DNA of 64,000 bases from Nakamurella sp040546275 (GTDB taxonomy: Bacteria; Actinomycetota; Actinomycetes; Mycobacteriales; Nakamurellaceae). Both the position numbers and the translations under genes were made by a program. The stretch spans positions 496,001 to 560,000 of the forward strand of contig NZ_JBEPNO010000002.1 in NCBI RefSeq assembly GCF_040546275.1, written 5' to 3'. The notes below the pieces were generated by a model. That model saw only the letters and a list, made by a program, of their open reading frames with translations. It was not told the origin of the DNA and made no database searches. Shown piece by piece: positions 50,205 through 59,272 of the stretch; position 1 is the first letter of the stretch, and each line of letters opens with the position of its first letter.

Positions 50205-51002
50205 ATGAGCGCTACGCATGCCGACGACCTGTCCCTCGCCCTCCGGCTGGCCGATGCGGCCGATGTGATCAGCCTCGAGCGTTTCGGTTCGGCCGATCTG
50301 GAGGTCACCGCGAAGCCGGATCTGACGCCCGTGTCCGACGCCGACCTCGCCGTCGAGACGGCGATCCGGGGGATCCTGGCCGCGGAGCGCCCGGCGGACG
50401 TCGTCATCGGCGAGGAGTTCGGCGGTGTGGAGAAGGGCCTTTCGGACGGTCGGCGCTGGGTGGTCGATCCGATCGACGGCACGAAGAACTACGTGAGGGG
50501 CGTCCCGGTCTGGGCCACGCTGATCGCCCTGTTCGACGGTCCTGACGTGGTGGTCGGGGTCGTCTCGGCCCCCGCGATGAGCCGCCGCTGGTGGGCAGGT
50601 ACCGGCGGGGGAGCGTTCACCCAATTCGCCGGTGGGGCCGTGAAACCCTGCCGGGTCTCGGGTGTCGGCGAGATCTCCGATGCCTCGCTCACCTACGCTG
50701 AACTGGGCGAATGGTACGACGACGGACGCGGCCCGCAGTTCGTCGAGCTGCTGTCCGACTGCTGGCGGACCCGAGGTTACGGTGACTTCCTGCCCTACGT
50801 GTTGGTCGCGGAGGGGGCTGCGGACATCGCCTGCGAACCGGAGCTCAGCCTCTGGGACATGGCCGCGCTGGTGCCGGTCGTCCGGGAGGCCGGTGGCCGG
50901 TTCACCGACGTCGACGGGGCCGAGTTCGGGCAGTCGACAGTCAGCGCACTGGCCACCAACGGACTGCTGCACGAGCGTGTGAAAGACCGTCTGGCGCGCT
51001 GA
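50205..51002 (+). CDS. hisN: Histidinol-phosphatase of the inositol monophosphatase family
   Basis: A 265-residue Mg-dependent phosphatase. Metal-binding motifs are VVIGEEFGG, WVVDPIDGTKNYVRG and ELSLWDMAALVPVV. The match to actinobacterial HisN, which forms histidinol in histidine synthesis, is good, though inositol-1-phosphatase activity cannot be excluded from motifs alone. A GGAG lies before the ATG and a TAGCGT box a few bases earlier. It precedes ftsE, where many actinobacteria have prfB. Confidence 0.87.
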   Translation: MSATHADDLSLALRLADAADVISLERFGSADLEVTAKPDLTPVSDADLAVETAIRGILAAERPADVVIGEEFGGVEKGLSDGRRWVVDPIDGTKNYVRGVPVWATLIALFDGPDVVVGVVSAPAMSRRWWAGTGGGAFTQFAGGAVKPCRVSGVGEISDASLTYAELGEWYDDGRGPQFVELLSDCWRTRGYGDFLPYVLVAEGAADIACEPELSLWDMAALVPVVREAGGRFTDVDGAEFGQSTVSALATNGLLHERVKDRLAR

Positions 51003-51064
51003 AGGCGAGCTGGAAGTCGTTGCCCGCCACGGCGAGGTCACACGAAGATAACGGCTTCCGGAAG

Positions 51065-51078
51065 TAGAGTCACAGACG
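51065..51078 (+). promoter_or_regulatory. -10 box directly before ftsE
   Basis: TAGAGT (51065-51070) lies only seven bases before the GTG of ftsE. Transcription would start at or next to the start codon, so the mRNA is probably leaderless; no ribosome-binding site is present. Confidence 0.55.
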
Positions 51079-51767
51079 TGATCCACCTGTCTCATGTCTC
51101 GAAGAGCTACAAAACTTCCACGCGCCCCGCTCTGGAAGACGTCACGATCGACGTCGACAAGGGTGAGTTCGTCTTCGTCATCGGTCCGTCGGGCTCGGGG
51201 AAGTCGACCTTCCTGCGGCTGGTGCTCCGCGAGGACACGCCGACCAGCGGGCAGATCGAGGTGGCCGGCAAGGACCTGGTGAAGCTGCGCCGTTCGAAGG
51301 TGCCGGCGCACCGCCGACGGCTCGGCTGCGTGTTCCAGGACTTCCGTCTGCTGACGAACAAGACCGTCGAGCAGAACGTCGGGTTTGCCCTCGAGGTGAT
51401 CGGGCGCCCCCGTGCGGCGATCAAGAAGATCGTCCCCGAGGTGCTCGAACTCGTCGGGTTGGAGGGCAAGTCGCGGCGTCTGCCGCACGAGCTCTCCGGC
51501 GGTGAGCAGCAGCGGGTCGCCATCGCCCGGGCGTTCGTAAACCGTCCGCTTCTGCTGTTGGCGGACGAACCGACCGGCAACCTCGATCCGGACACCAGCG
51601 CCGACATCATGCTGTTGTTGGAGCGGATCAACCGCACCGGCACCACGGTGCTGATGGCCACCCACGACAACAACATCGTCGATTCCATGCGTCGGCGCGT
51701 CATCGAACTGCAGTTGGGCAAGGTCGTCCGGGACGAGTCCCGCGGCGTCTACGGAGTCGGCCGCTGA
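51078..51767 (+). CDS. ftsE: Cell-division ATPase FtsE
   Basis: A 229-residue ABC-type ATPase that, with FtsX, controls cell-wall hydrolases at division. Walker A is GPSGSGKSTFLRL; signature LSGGEQQRVAIARAF; Walker B LLLADEPTGNLD. The N-terminus IHLSHVSKSYKTSTRPALEDV is typical. It starts with GTG and appears leaderless. FtsX follows after 120 bp. Confidence 0.96.
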   Translation: MIHLSHVSKSYKTSTRPALEDVTIDVDKGEFVFVIGPSGSGKSTFLRLVLREDTPTSGQIEVAGKDLVKLRRSKVPAHRRRLGCVFQDFRLLTNKTVEQNVGFALEVIGRPRAAIKKIVPEVLELVGLEGKSRRLPHELSGGEQQRVAIARAFVNRPLLLLADEPTGNLDPDTSADIMLLLERINRTGTTVLMATHDNNIVDSMRRRVIELQLGKVVRDESRGVYGVGR

Positions 51768-51887
51768 GTCGGCCCGCCGCGAGATAGCTGTACCGACAGG
51801 CACTACCGAACTGCAGTACCGACCAAACGAATCTGTGCGCGGTGGCCGTGGTCATCAGCTGATGACCAACAGGTGTGAGAGGAACAA

Positions 51888-52790
51888 ATGCGAGCCGGAT
51901 ATGTATTCAGCGAGGTCCTGACGGGGCTGCGCCGGAACATCACCATGACCATCGCGATGATCTTGACCACCGCGATCTCGCTGGGCCTGCTCGGTGGCGG
52001 ACTGATCGTCGCCCGTCTGACCCAGGCCACGCAGGTGCTCTACGGCGACAAGGTCGAGGTCATCATCTACCTGACCACCGACCAGTCGAGCAAGGATCCG
52101 GACTGCCGCGACGCCGTCTGCCAGGCCATCCAGACCGCTCTGCAGAAGAACGCCGAGGTCGAGCTCTCCACCTACCAGACGCAGGCGGATGCGTTCAACG
52201 AGTACAAGACGCGGTTCGCCGGCCAGCCCGAGATGCTCGCCATCGTGCAGCAGGACGCGTTGCCGGCCTCTTTCCACGTGAAGTTGCAGGACCCCCAGCG
52301 GTTCAAGGTGATCGCGCAGGAGTTCACCGGTCTGCCCGGGGTCGAGCAGGTGAACGACCAGAGCGACTTCCTCAACAAGCTGTTCGGGCTGCTCAACAGC
52401 GTCCGGAACATCGCGATCATCGTGGCGTTGATCCAGGCGTTCGCGGCGTTGCTGCTGATCTCCAACATGGTGCAGATCGCGGCGTACACCAGACGCACGG
52501 AGACAGCGATCATGAGGCTGGTCGGAGCGTCCCGATGGCGGACCCAGCTCCCGTTCATGATCGAGGCGGTGGTGGCCGGCGTCATCGGAGCCGTGTTGTC
52601 CATCGGACTGCTCATCGTCGCGAAGGTGACCTTCGTCGACAAACTCCTCGGCTCGGTGATCAACTCCGGGGTGCTCGCGCCGCTGAGCGCTGCCGACCTG
52701 GTTGCGGTGTCGCCGTGGTTGCTGCTGACGGGCGCCGGGCTCGCCGCGGTGTCTGCCTACGTGACCCTGCGGTTGTACGTCCGGATCTAG
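51888..52790 (+). CDS. ftsX: Cell-division membrane protein FtsX
   Basis: A 300-residue protein with four helices, one near the N-terminus (ILTTAISLGLLGGGLIVARL) and three at the C-terminus. The extracellular domain between them contains KVEVIIYLTTDQSS and a Cys pair (DPDCRDAVCQ), as in mycobacterial FtsX. The FtsX domain has IRRTETAIMRLVGASRWR-like sequence. The ATG is preceded by AGAGGAAC. Confidence 0.95.
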   Translation: MRAGYVFSEVLTGLRRNITMTIAMILTTAISLGLLGGGLIVARLTQATQVLYGDKVEVIIYLTTDQSSKDPDCRDAVCQAIQTALQKNAEVELSTYQTQADAFNEYKTRFAGQPEMLAIVQQDALPASFHVKLQDPQRFKVIAQEFTGLPGVEQVNDQSDFLNKLFGLLNSVRNIAIIVALIQAFAALLLISNMVQIAAYTRRTETAIMRLVGASRWRTQLPFMIEAVVAGVIGAVLSIGLLIVAKVTFVDKLLGSVINSGVLAPLSAADLVAVSPWLLLTGAGLAAVSAYVTLRLYVRI

Positions 52791-52868
52791 CTGCACTCCC
52801 ACGGCTGTCCGGTGTCGCGATTTAGTCGCGTGCCACCGCCCGCTGCAGGCGGCTAACCTTGACTGGTC

Positions 52869-53381
52869 ATGGCAACAGAGAAGAAGAAGGCCGATCGAGC
52901 CACCGAAGCCCGCAACATGGGCCGGTCGCTCATCGCATCCAACCGCAAAGCGCGACACGACTACGCGATCATCGACACCTACGAGGCCGGGATCTCCCTC
53001 ACGGGCACGGAGGTGAAGTCGCTGCGAGCAGGTCGGGCGTCGCTGATCGACGGGTTCGCCACCGTCTCCGACGACGAAGTGTGGCTCCGCAACGTCCACA
53101 TCGCCGAGTACGCCGAGGGCACGTGGACGAACCACGCGCCGCGGCGGGCCCGCAAGCTGCTGCTGCACCGATCCGAGATCGACAAGCTGATGCAGAAGCT
53201 CCGCGAAGGCGGTGTCGCACTGATCCCGCTGTCGATGTATTTCTCCGGCGGCAAGGTGAAGGTCGAGATCGCTCTCGGCCGCGGCAAGAAGGAGTACGAC
53301 AAGCGGCAGACCCTCGCCAAGCGCGACTCCGACCGCGAGCTCGCCAAGTACGCCGGCCGCCGCGCCAAGGGCATGACCTGA
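52869..53381 (+). CDS. smpB: tmRNA-binding protein SmpB
   Basis: A 170-residue protein needed for trans-translation. The beta-barrel starts NRKARHDYAIIDTYEAGISL, followed by GTEVKSLRAGRASL and the C-terminal GRGKKEYDKRQTLAKRD, the tail that enters the decoding site. The tail ends in a basic GRRAKGM. It lies 78 bp after ftsX with a TAACCT box just before the start, and the tmRNA gene is 1.2 kb downstream. Confidence 0.97.
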   Translation: MATEKKKADRATEARNMGRSLIASNRKARHDYAIIDTYEAGISLTGTEVKSLRAGRASLIDGFATVSDDEVWLRNVHIAEYAEGTWTNHAPRRARKLLLHRSEIDKLMQKLREGGVALIPLSMYFSGGKVKVEIALGRGKKEYDKRQTLAKRDSDRELAKYAGRRAKGMT

Positions 53382-53569
53382 CCCTCGCCCCCGTACTCGG
53401 CGCATACAGTTCTGCCCGGCGCATACGTTTCGGCCCATTTCGTCGCCAAAACACGGCTTTTCGGTCCATTCGGTATGTGCGGCCGGATGCGGGCGCGCCC
53501 GGTGGTAGTGCAGGCACCACAACACGGGCTGACGTGCAACGAAAGCACCCCCGCACCCGTCTGACGGGC

Positions 53570-54532
53570 ATGAACATCTTGATCCGAACGTTTGCGCACG
53601 GGCTTGCAACAGCCACGATGGTCGGCGTCCTTGCATTGGCAAGCGCTTGTGGCTCGACCGGCGGGATCGCCACGACGGCCCCGTCGACCACCTCGGACCT
53701 GCCCACGTCCGGCGGCACGTCGACTCGAACCAGCATCCCGAGCGGCAGCACGGTCACCGACGGTCCCATCTCGACGACGCCGATCTCCACCGATGCCGGC
53801 CCGCCGACATGCCAGGAAACACCGAACAAGCTCACGACGCCGACTCGCGAGCCGATGATCACCGTCACCCAGGGCGCCAACTCCTGGATCGCCAACCGGG
53901 CCACCGAGCCGCTCGCCCTGGCGGTCTACCTCGACGGGAGCGGCCTCGCGTCGCAGGGGATCGGGGAGGCCACCAAACCCCTCGCGGAGATGCGACTCGG
54001 CTACGTTCCATCCTGCGTGCTGGTCTGGGCGAAGTCCGAACTCCAGCAGTTGGCGATCCTGGACATGGGCGATCCGACCATCACCGATCAGGGGACGACC
54101 ACTGTCACCTATCAGCCGGAAGGCCGCCCGCCGCTGACGATCTCGGCCTACGCCCTCGGTATCGGGGATCAGTATGTGACGTCAGGAAAGGAAAACCGCG
54201 CACGACTGACGGCGCTGATCGCCGCCCTGAGCAAGCCCTTTGCGAACGCGGCCCCCTGGACGCCGACGCGGTTGAAGATCGTCGCCGTCACCCCGACCGT
54301 TGCATCTGAGGGGGCGGCCCTGGTCTGGCCGGGCAAAGTGTCGCTCCAGGAGGTGCTGGTCCGCACACTGGGCAGCAATCGGTGCGGGGAGGTGAACGGG
54401 GACGACGCGGTAGCGGTCCTCGAGACTCTCGGACAGCGGAACGTCTACTCGCGCTGGACCGACGCGGGCACAGTCTTCGGCCTGAGTATCGGCGCCCTGG
54501 TCCCTGGCCAGCCAGCCTGCACCGCGGACTGA
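53570..54532 (+). CDS. Lipoprotein between smpB and ssrA
   Basis: A 320-residue predicted lipoprotein with the lipobox LALASAC and a Thr/Ser linker of about 50 residues. The outer domain (ITVTQGANSWIANRATEPLA, GLSIGALVPGQPACTAD) is not one I recognise with certainty; it contains three or four cysteines (PTCQET, PSCVLVW, SNRCGEV, PACTAD) that may pair. It is located between two trans-translation genes without an apparent link to them. Start at ATG 53570 is supported by the signal peptide. Confidence 0.65.
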   Translation: MNILIRTFAHGLATATMVGVLALASACGSTGGIATTAPSTTSDLPTSGGTSTRTSIPSGSTVTDGPISTTPISTDAGPPTCQETPNKLTTPTREPMITVTQGANSWIANRATEPLALAVYLDGSGLASQGIGEATKPLAEMRLGYVPSCVLVWAKSELQQLAILDMGDPTITDQGTTTVTYQPEGRPPLTISAYALGIGDQYVTSGKENRARLTALIAALSKPFANAAPWTPTRLKIVAVTPTVASEGAALVWPGKVSLQEVLVRTLGSNRCGEVNGDDAVAVLETLGQRNVYSRWTDAGTVFGLSIGALVPGQPACTAD

Positions 54533-54628
54533 AAGACGCGGATGAGTCACCGGGGTATGGCAGCGACACCGAGCCGCCGGACCAGGTAAGCTGACGTTGC
54601 TTGTCTCCCCGGGATTGCTTTCGGGCAT

Positions 54629-55000
54629 GGGGGTGATTGGTCTCGACAGCGGCTGTCGAGTGAGGTGAAGCGGGCCGAGGAAGGCAACGATGATCTCGTT
54701 AACCATCCGTTGCAAAAAAATCAAGCGCCGACAACAGTCAGCGCGAGTTCGCCCTCGCCGCCTGAGCGAGTAGCGACTCCGTCAGTCCGGGTGTTCCTCC
54801 GACCCGGATACTGGCGCCGTTAAGGAGGATTACTTCACGGTCCGGTCGCGGGATCATGTGAAGGACATCAAACAGCGACTGGGCCTGTCACACCAGCACG
54901 TTTGCATGACTGGTGGGGCCAAGTAGAGACAACGCAGGCTGCGCCCGGAGAAGCCCTCACAACACAACGTTGGACGCGGGTTCGATTCCCGCCACCTCCA
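54629..55000 (+). ncRNA. ssrA: Transfer-messenger RNA (ssrA)
   Basis: A 372-nt tmRNA. The 5' GGGGGTG (54629-54635) pairs with CACCTCC (54993-54999), closing the tRNA-like acceptor with A55000 as discriminator; CCA is not encoded. The T-arm GCGGGTTCGATTCCCGC is clear. The mRNA part has its resume codon GCC at 54727 and encodes ADNSQREFALAA before a TGA at 54763, a tag of actinobacterial type. A TAAGCT box upstream (54587-54592) may be its promoter. Confidence 0.97.
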
Positions 55001-55019
55001 CAGTGATGTGGTCCGCAGC

Positions 55020-55050
55020 GAAGGCCCTACCCGATCTGGGTGGGGCCTTC
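55020..55050. terminator. Terminator-like hairpin after ssrA
   Basis: GAAGGCCC (55020-55027) pairs with GGGCCTTC (55043-55050), with an inner CCC/GGG. It follows the tmRNA gene by 20 bp and lies before the end of the convergent ATP-grasp gene. No long T-tract is present. Confidence 0.7.
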
Positions 55051-55063
55051 GGTGTGTCCGCGA

Positions 55064-55906
55064 CTACACCAGTCCGGCCAGGACGGCGGCGAAACGGGCG
55101 GCGGAGCCGGGGGCGCGGTGCAGGAAGAGCTCGGGCTCGATCAGCTCCAGCTCCATCACCAATGGCTGATCCGCCGGGCCCACCAGGTCGATCCGTGCGT
55201 AGCTCAGCGCCTCCGCGCCGCCGGGGACCGCGGCCAGTGCGGCGTCGGCCACCGCCAGCTCGGCCGGCGAGGCAATGTGGGACGCGATGACGCCGCCGTA
55301 TCGCTCCTGCACACGGAAGTCCCCGGCGGCCGGGGTCTTCACCACCGCGTGCGAGTGGGCGCCGCCGAGCCAGATCAGCGACCGCTCACCTGCACTGACG
55401 TCCGGCTGAAAAGGCTGCACCAGCGCGTCTTTCGTCGTCAGGATGCCGGCGAGATATTCGGCCGCCTCGGGCGAGCGGGACAGGAATCGCCCCACACCGA
55501 ACCCACCGGCCGAGACGGTGGGTTTGATGATGATCTCCGGCGTGCCGAAGTCCGGTAGTGCCGATGCCGGCTCGAAGTCGGCCGCGACCACGACCACCGT
55601 GGGAACCACCGGCACACCCGCGTCGGCCAGCAGCGCCAGGTACCCCTTGTGGTAATTCCACCGGACGACGTCGAGCGGATTGGACAGGTGGGCCAGCCCG
55701 CCGAGGACCGAGAGGAACTCCTCGAGTCGCGTCGTGTAGTCCCAGGTCGTCCGGATGACGGCCAGATCGCCCGGCGGGAGCGACGTCGAGGACCAGGCCA
55801 CGATCTCCGAATGCACTCCGAGCTCGGCGAGTGCGTCAGCCACCAACGCCGTTTCGAAGTCGTCGTGGGGCAGTGTCTCAGCGGTCAGCAGCAGGATCTT
55901 CGGCAC
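55064..55906 (-). CDS. ATP-grasp enzyme
   Basis: A 280-residue ATP-grasp ligase. The fold is seen in PEIIIKPTVSAGGFGVG (ATP-binding strands), ALVQPFQPDVSAGERSLIWL and the metal-binding SYARIDLVG...VMELELIEPELFL. It resembles the group of small ATP-grasp proteins that includes the cycloserine ligase DcsG and RimK-like enzymes, which join carboxylates to amines. The substrate is unknown. It converges on ssrA. Confidence 0.85.
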   Translation of the reverse strand: MPKILLLTAETLPHDDFETALVADALAELGVHSEIVAWSSTSLPPGDLAVIRTTWDYTTRLEEFLSVLGGLAHLSNPLDVVRWNYHKGYLALLADAGVPVVPTVVVVAADFEPASALPDFGTPEIIIKPTVSAGGFGVGRFLSRSPEAAEYLAGILTTKDALVQPFQPDVSAGERSLIWLGGAHSHAVVKTPAAGDFRVQERYGGVIASHIASPAELAVADAALAAVPGGAEALSYARIDLVGPADQPLVMELELIEPELFLHRAPGSAARFAAVLAGLV

Positions 55907-55956
55907 GAGCGATCATGCTGCCACGTGACGGGCAGGCGGCCAGCGGGCCGGCGGTG

Positions 55957-57030
55957 CTATCGCGACCGCCGGACGACGGCACGACCGATGGCGCCCACGG
56001 TCATCGTCAGCAGGGTGGCGCCGATCGCGCCGGGATACAGGCCGGCGGGGCCACCGGCGGCCAGCATCACCACGCAGACGACGGCAGCGATCAACAACAG
56101 ATAGGTGAGCACCGCGCTGACGGACCGTGCGGACAGGCGTACCCAACGGCCGAGAAGGTGTCGCCGGTTCCGGATGCCCCGGCCCCAGAGGACGGCTGTG
56201 CAGACGACCGCCAGCGCGGCAGCCACGCGTAGTGCGACGGAGGCCGACGCGGCCAGGTCGGCAGGTGCCTCCGGGTCGTAGCCTCTCCGGCTGGACTCGA
56301 CCACCAGGGCGATCGCGCCGCCGTTCAGCAGCAGTGCGAACAGGGCGAGTGCAGCGAGCATGGCAGCCCGGATGAGCGACGATGCGAGCAGCCTGACGGT
56401 CATTCGATCGCCCGGCGAGTCACGCAACACCACGCTGAATCCTTCGGCCGCGGCCGCCGGCTGGAATCCCTCGAGGTCGACGGCGGCCAACGACCGCCTG
56501 ACGCTCGTGTCCACCGGCGCCAGCTTCCGGGCCCGGACGGCGGCCTGCCGGCTGCCGATCACCCGGCCCTGCCAGCCCAACACCCTGGCGAGCAGTACGT
56601 GGGACAGCGGGTCGTTCGGAGCGAGTTGGACGGTGCGACGGGCATGCAGCAGAGCCCGGATCTCACCTGCCAGCCCGAGCCGCAGCGCAGCCCTTGCCGC
56701 CAGCTGATGTGTCCCTGGGTCATCCGGATGTCGCCGCACCAGGTTGACGGCGATCGCGTCCGCCTCCCTGGTCCGGCCCGCCCCCAGCAGAGCGTCGGCC
56801 AGCACCAACATGACCGTGTCGTCGTCAGGGACGAGGCGGGCAGCCCGTCGGGCAATCTCGACGGCTTCCACATTTTCGCCGAGCAGTCGGTGCGCCATGC
56901 AGGCCTGGGTCAGCGCGGCGGGGGAGTCCGGATGCTGGCCGAGCCAGCCGGCCAGGATGACCAGCGCCTCCCGCGGTCGGCCGGATTCCAGCAGGAGACC
57001 GGCTCGCGTCCGAACCGCTTCCTCGTCCAT
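55957..57030 (-). CDS. TPR-repeat membrane protein
   Basis: A 357-residue protein. The N-terminal 180 residues are tetratricopeptide-like (RPREALVILAGWLGQHPDSP, VLADALLGAGRTREADAI). The C-terminal half has about four predicted helices (MLAALALFALLLNGGAIAL, VLTYLLLIAAVVCVVMLA). It probably scaffolds a complex at the membrane. The ATG at 57030 is the last ATG of a 16-bp tandem repeat; in the minus-strand mRNA five mini-ORFs of four codons precede it. No classical ribosome-binding site is evident. Confidence 0.78.
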   Translation of the reverse strand: MDEEAVRTRAGLLLESGRPREALVILAGWLGQHPDSPAALTQACMAHRLLGENVEAVEIARRAARLVPDDDTVMLVLADALLGAGRTREADAIAVNLVRRHPDDPGTHQLAARAALRLGLAGEIRALLHARRTVQLAPNDPLSHVLLARVLGWQGRVIGSRQAAVRARKLAPVDTSVRRSLAAVDLEGFQPAAAAEGFSVVLRDSPGDRMTVRLLASSLIRAAMLAALALFALLLNGGAIALVVESSRRGYDPEAPADLAASASVALRVAAALAVVCTAVLWGRGIRNRRHLLGRWVRLSARSVSAVLTYLLLIAAVVCVVMLAAGGPAGLYPGAIGATLLTMTVGAIGRAVVRRSR

Positions 57031-57124
57031 GTCAGCTCAGCACCATGTCAGCTCAGCACCATGTCAGCTCAGCACCATGTCAGCTCAGCACCATGTCAGC
57101 TCAGCACCATGTGAGCTCAGCACC
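57029..57124. repeat. 16-bp tandem repeat, six units, over the TPR gene start
   Basis: Five identical units ATGTCAGCTCAGCACC start at 57029, 57045, 57061, 57077 and 57093. A sixth at 57109 differs by one base and a degenerate seventh follows. On the minus strand each perfect unit reads as ATG GTG CTG AGC TGA plus one spacer base. The array fills the gap between the DUF1003 stop and the TPR start. Confidence 0.97.
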
Positions 57125-57127
57125 AAG

Positions 57128-57727
57128 TCAGCTCACGAGATCGGGGTCGCTGCTCGACCGCTCGTTGTGCTGTCGTTCGCGCTCGCTGTTCGGTGCGCCG
57201 GTCGGAGAGCTCTTGGCTTTGCCGGAAGGCTTGTCCCGCTTGGGTTTCGGCGGTGTCAACCCGTCCAGATCCACTCGTAGGCGCTCGAGCTCACCGCGGA
57301 GGTAGTCGCGGGTGGCGATCTCACCGATGGCGATGCGCAGCGCCGCGAGTTCCCTTGCCAGGTACTCGGTGTCGGCCTTGGTCTGGGACGCGCGGGCACG
57401 GTCCTCGTCGAGCGAGATCCGGTCCCGGTCGTCCTGACGGTTCTGCGCGAGCAGGATCAGCGGCGCGGCGTAGGCGGCCTGCGTGGAGAAGGCCAGATTC
57501 AGCAGGATGAAGGGGTACTTGTCCCAGATGCCGTTGACGCCTGCGACGACGTTGGCCGAGATCCAGATGATGACCAGCAACGTCTGCCAGAACAGGAACT
57601 TTCCCGTTCCCAGAAGTCGGGCCAGGCGCTCGGAGAACCGGCCGAACGCTTCCGGATCGATGTCGAAGGCGAATCGCCGATTGCTGCGCGGTTGATCGAG
57701 TCGACGACCAGTACGAGTTTCAGGCAC
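57128..57727 (-). CDS. DUF1003 membrane protein
   Basis: A 199-residue protein with two helices (FLFWQTLLVIIWISANVVAG and YPFILLNLAFSTQAAYAAPLILLAQNRQ) that match DUF1003, a conserved membrane family of unknown role. A coiled-coil-like region follows (YLARELAALRIAIGEI), then a charged, disordered tail. The GTG start overlaps the end of the MgtE-N/CBS gene by eight bases. The pairing of the two genes is common in actinobacteria and suggests a shared role in ion homeostasis. Confidence 0.87.
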   Translation of the reverse strand: MPETRTGRRLDQPRSNRRFAFDIDPEAFGRFSERLARLLGTGKFLFWQTLLVIIWISANVVAGVNGIWDKYPFILLNLAFSTQAAYAAPLILLAQNRQDDRDRISLDEDRARASQTKADTEYLARELAALRIAIGEIATRDYLRGELERLRVDLDGLTPPKPKRDKPSGKAKSSPTGAPNSERERQHNERSSSDPDLVS

Positions 57728-59057
57728 GGCCCGCTCCCTTCAGTCGTGCGGAGGTACGCGATCGGGCGGGCATGTCACCCAGACCCAGTTCACGCCAGTT
57801 GTCCGGCAGCAGGTGGTCGAGGACGTCGTCCACGGTGACGGCCCCGAGCAGATGCTCCTCGTCGTCCACGACCGGAGCGCACACCAGGTTGTACGCCGCG
57901 AAGAAGCGGGTGACCTCGGCCAGACTCGCATCCGCCGACATCCGCGCCATCTCCTTGTCGATGTGCCCGGCCACCAGGTCGAACGGCGGCTCCCGCAGCA
58001 ACCGCTGCAGATGGACGGACCCGATGTACCGCCCCGTCGGGGTGGCCTGCGGCGGTCGGCAGACGAAGACCATCGACGCGAGCGCGGGCGTCAGGTCGGG
58101 GGAGCGGACGCGGGCGAGGGCCTCGGCGATGGTGGCGTCCGGGGTGAGCACGATCGGCTCCGGCGTCATCAGGCCGCCGGCGGTGTCGAAGGAGTACTGC
58201 AGCAGCCGGCGCACCGGTGCCGACTCCTCCGGCTCCATCAGCTCGAGCAAGCGCTCCTGCATGCCGGACGGCAGCTCGGCCAGGAGGTCCGCGGCGTCGT
58301 CCGGATCCATCGCCTCGAGGATGTCGGCCGCCCGGGCCTCGTCCAGGTGCGCCAGCAGATCCTTCTGGTCCTCCTCGGGCAACTCCTCGATGACGTCGGC
58401 CAGCCGATCGTCGTCGAGAGCGTCGGCGACCTCGTAACGACGGGCCAGCGGCAGATCGCGCAGCACGGTCGCAGCGTCGGCCGCGCGGATACCCTCGAAC
58501 GAGGCCAGCAGTTGTTGCGTGCCAAGGGTTGTGTTGTCCGACAGGTCGGTCAGGTCGGTGCCGCGGACGTCCGTCCAGGCCAAGACCTGGACCGGGGAAC
58601 GGCGCGTGAGCAACCCGGTACGCTCGCGCAGCGCCAGCCGGGTCACCACCCAGTCGCGGGTCCTCGTGCGTTCCATTGCCGCATCGACGACGGTGGCTGC
58701 CGAGGCGGTCGTCGCGACCCGCACCTTCTTGTCGATCAACTGCGAGATCACCAGCACCTCGGTGCGTCGCTGCTCGAACCGGCGAAGACTCACCGAACCG
58801 GTGGACAGGGCGATCGCATGGGACTCCAGCGAGGTGACCCGCAACATCGGGACGAAGATCGGGCGTCTGGTCGGCAGTTCGACGACGATACCGAGTACCC
58901 GCGGGGGTTTTCGGTCGAGCCGCAGCGCCGCGACGATGTCCTTGACCTTGCCGATGGATTCGCCGCCGGGGCCGAACACGGGAAGCCCGGCCAGCTGGGC
59001 GACGAAGACGCGCGGGGTACCTGCCACGTCCTCAGAGTAGGGCCACCGGGCACTCAT
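57720..59057 (-). CDS. Soluble MgtE N-domain/CBS protein with PRC-barrel
   Basis: A 445-residue cytoplasmic protein. A PRC-barrel-like start (FVAQLAGLPVFGPGGESIG) is followed by an MgtE N-terminal superhelix (VIEELPEEDQKDLLAHLDEA, ILEAMDPDDAADLLAELP) and two CBS domains (GLMTPEPIVLTPDATIAEAL; CAPVVDDEEHLLGAVTVDDV). The five-helix channel domain of MgtE is missing. It may sense Mg or nucleotides and act on a separate channel. I use the ATG at 59057; a GTG at 59027 would remove ten residues and fit the family equally well. Confidence 0.85.
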   Translation of the reverse strand: MSARWPYSEDVAGTPRVFVAQLAGLPVFGPGGESIGKVKDIVAALRLDRKPPRVLGIVVELPTRRPIFVPMLRVTSLESHAIALSTGSVSLRRFEQRRTEVLVISQLIDKKVRVATTASAATVVDAAMERTRTRDWVVTRLALRERTGLLTRRSPVQVLAWTDVRGTDLTDLSDNTTLGTQQLLASFEGIRAADAATVLRDLPLARRYEVADALDDDRLADVIEELPEEDQKDLLAHLDEARAADILEAMDPDDAADLLAELPSGMQERLLELMEPEESAPVRRLLQYSFDTAGGLMTPEPIVLTPDATIAEALARVRSPDLTPALASMVFVCRPPQATPTGRYIGSVHLQRLLREPPFDLVAGHIDKEMARMSADASLAEVTRFFAAYNLVCAPVVDDEEHLLGAVTVDDVLDHLLPDNWRELGLGDMPARSRTSARLKGAGRA

Positions 59058-59272
59058 CCGGACCTGCGGGCACAGCGGCCCACCGGCGTGGTGAGCGCCA
59101 CCGCCCTGTGCGTCGGCCGGCACATTCACAACGGGTGAACAGCTGGATTGCGTAGGGTGTCCAAGCCGGCCCGGAATCGGGGAGTCCTTCGACGGGCGAC
59201 CCTGACCACGGACGGACACGCCGTGTCGAGTGATCGACAGCGTTGAACCACGTCAAACAAAAGGGATTCTCC

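Noticed and set aside
57029..57140. CRISPR array
   Set aside because: The 16-bp units are directly joined with no spacers, and no cas gene is present.
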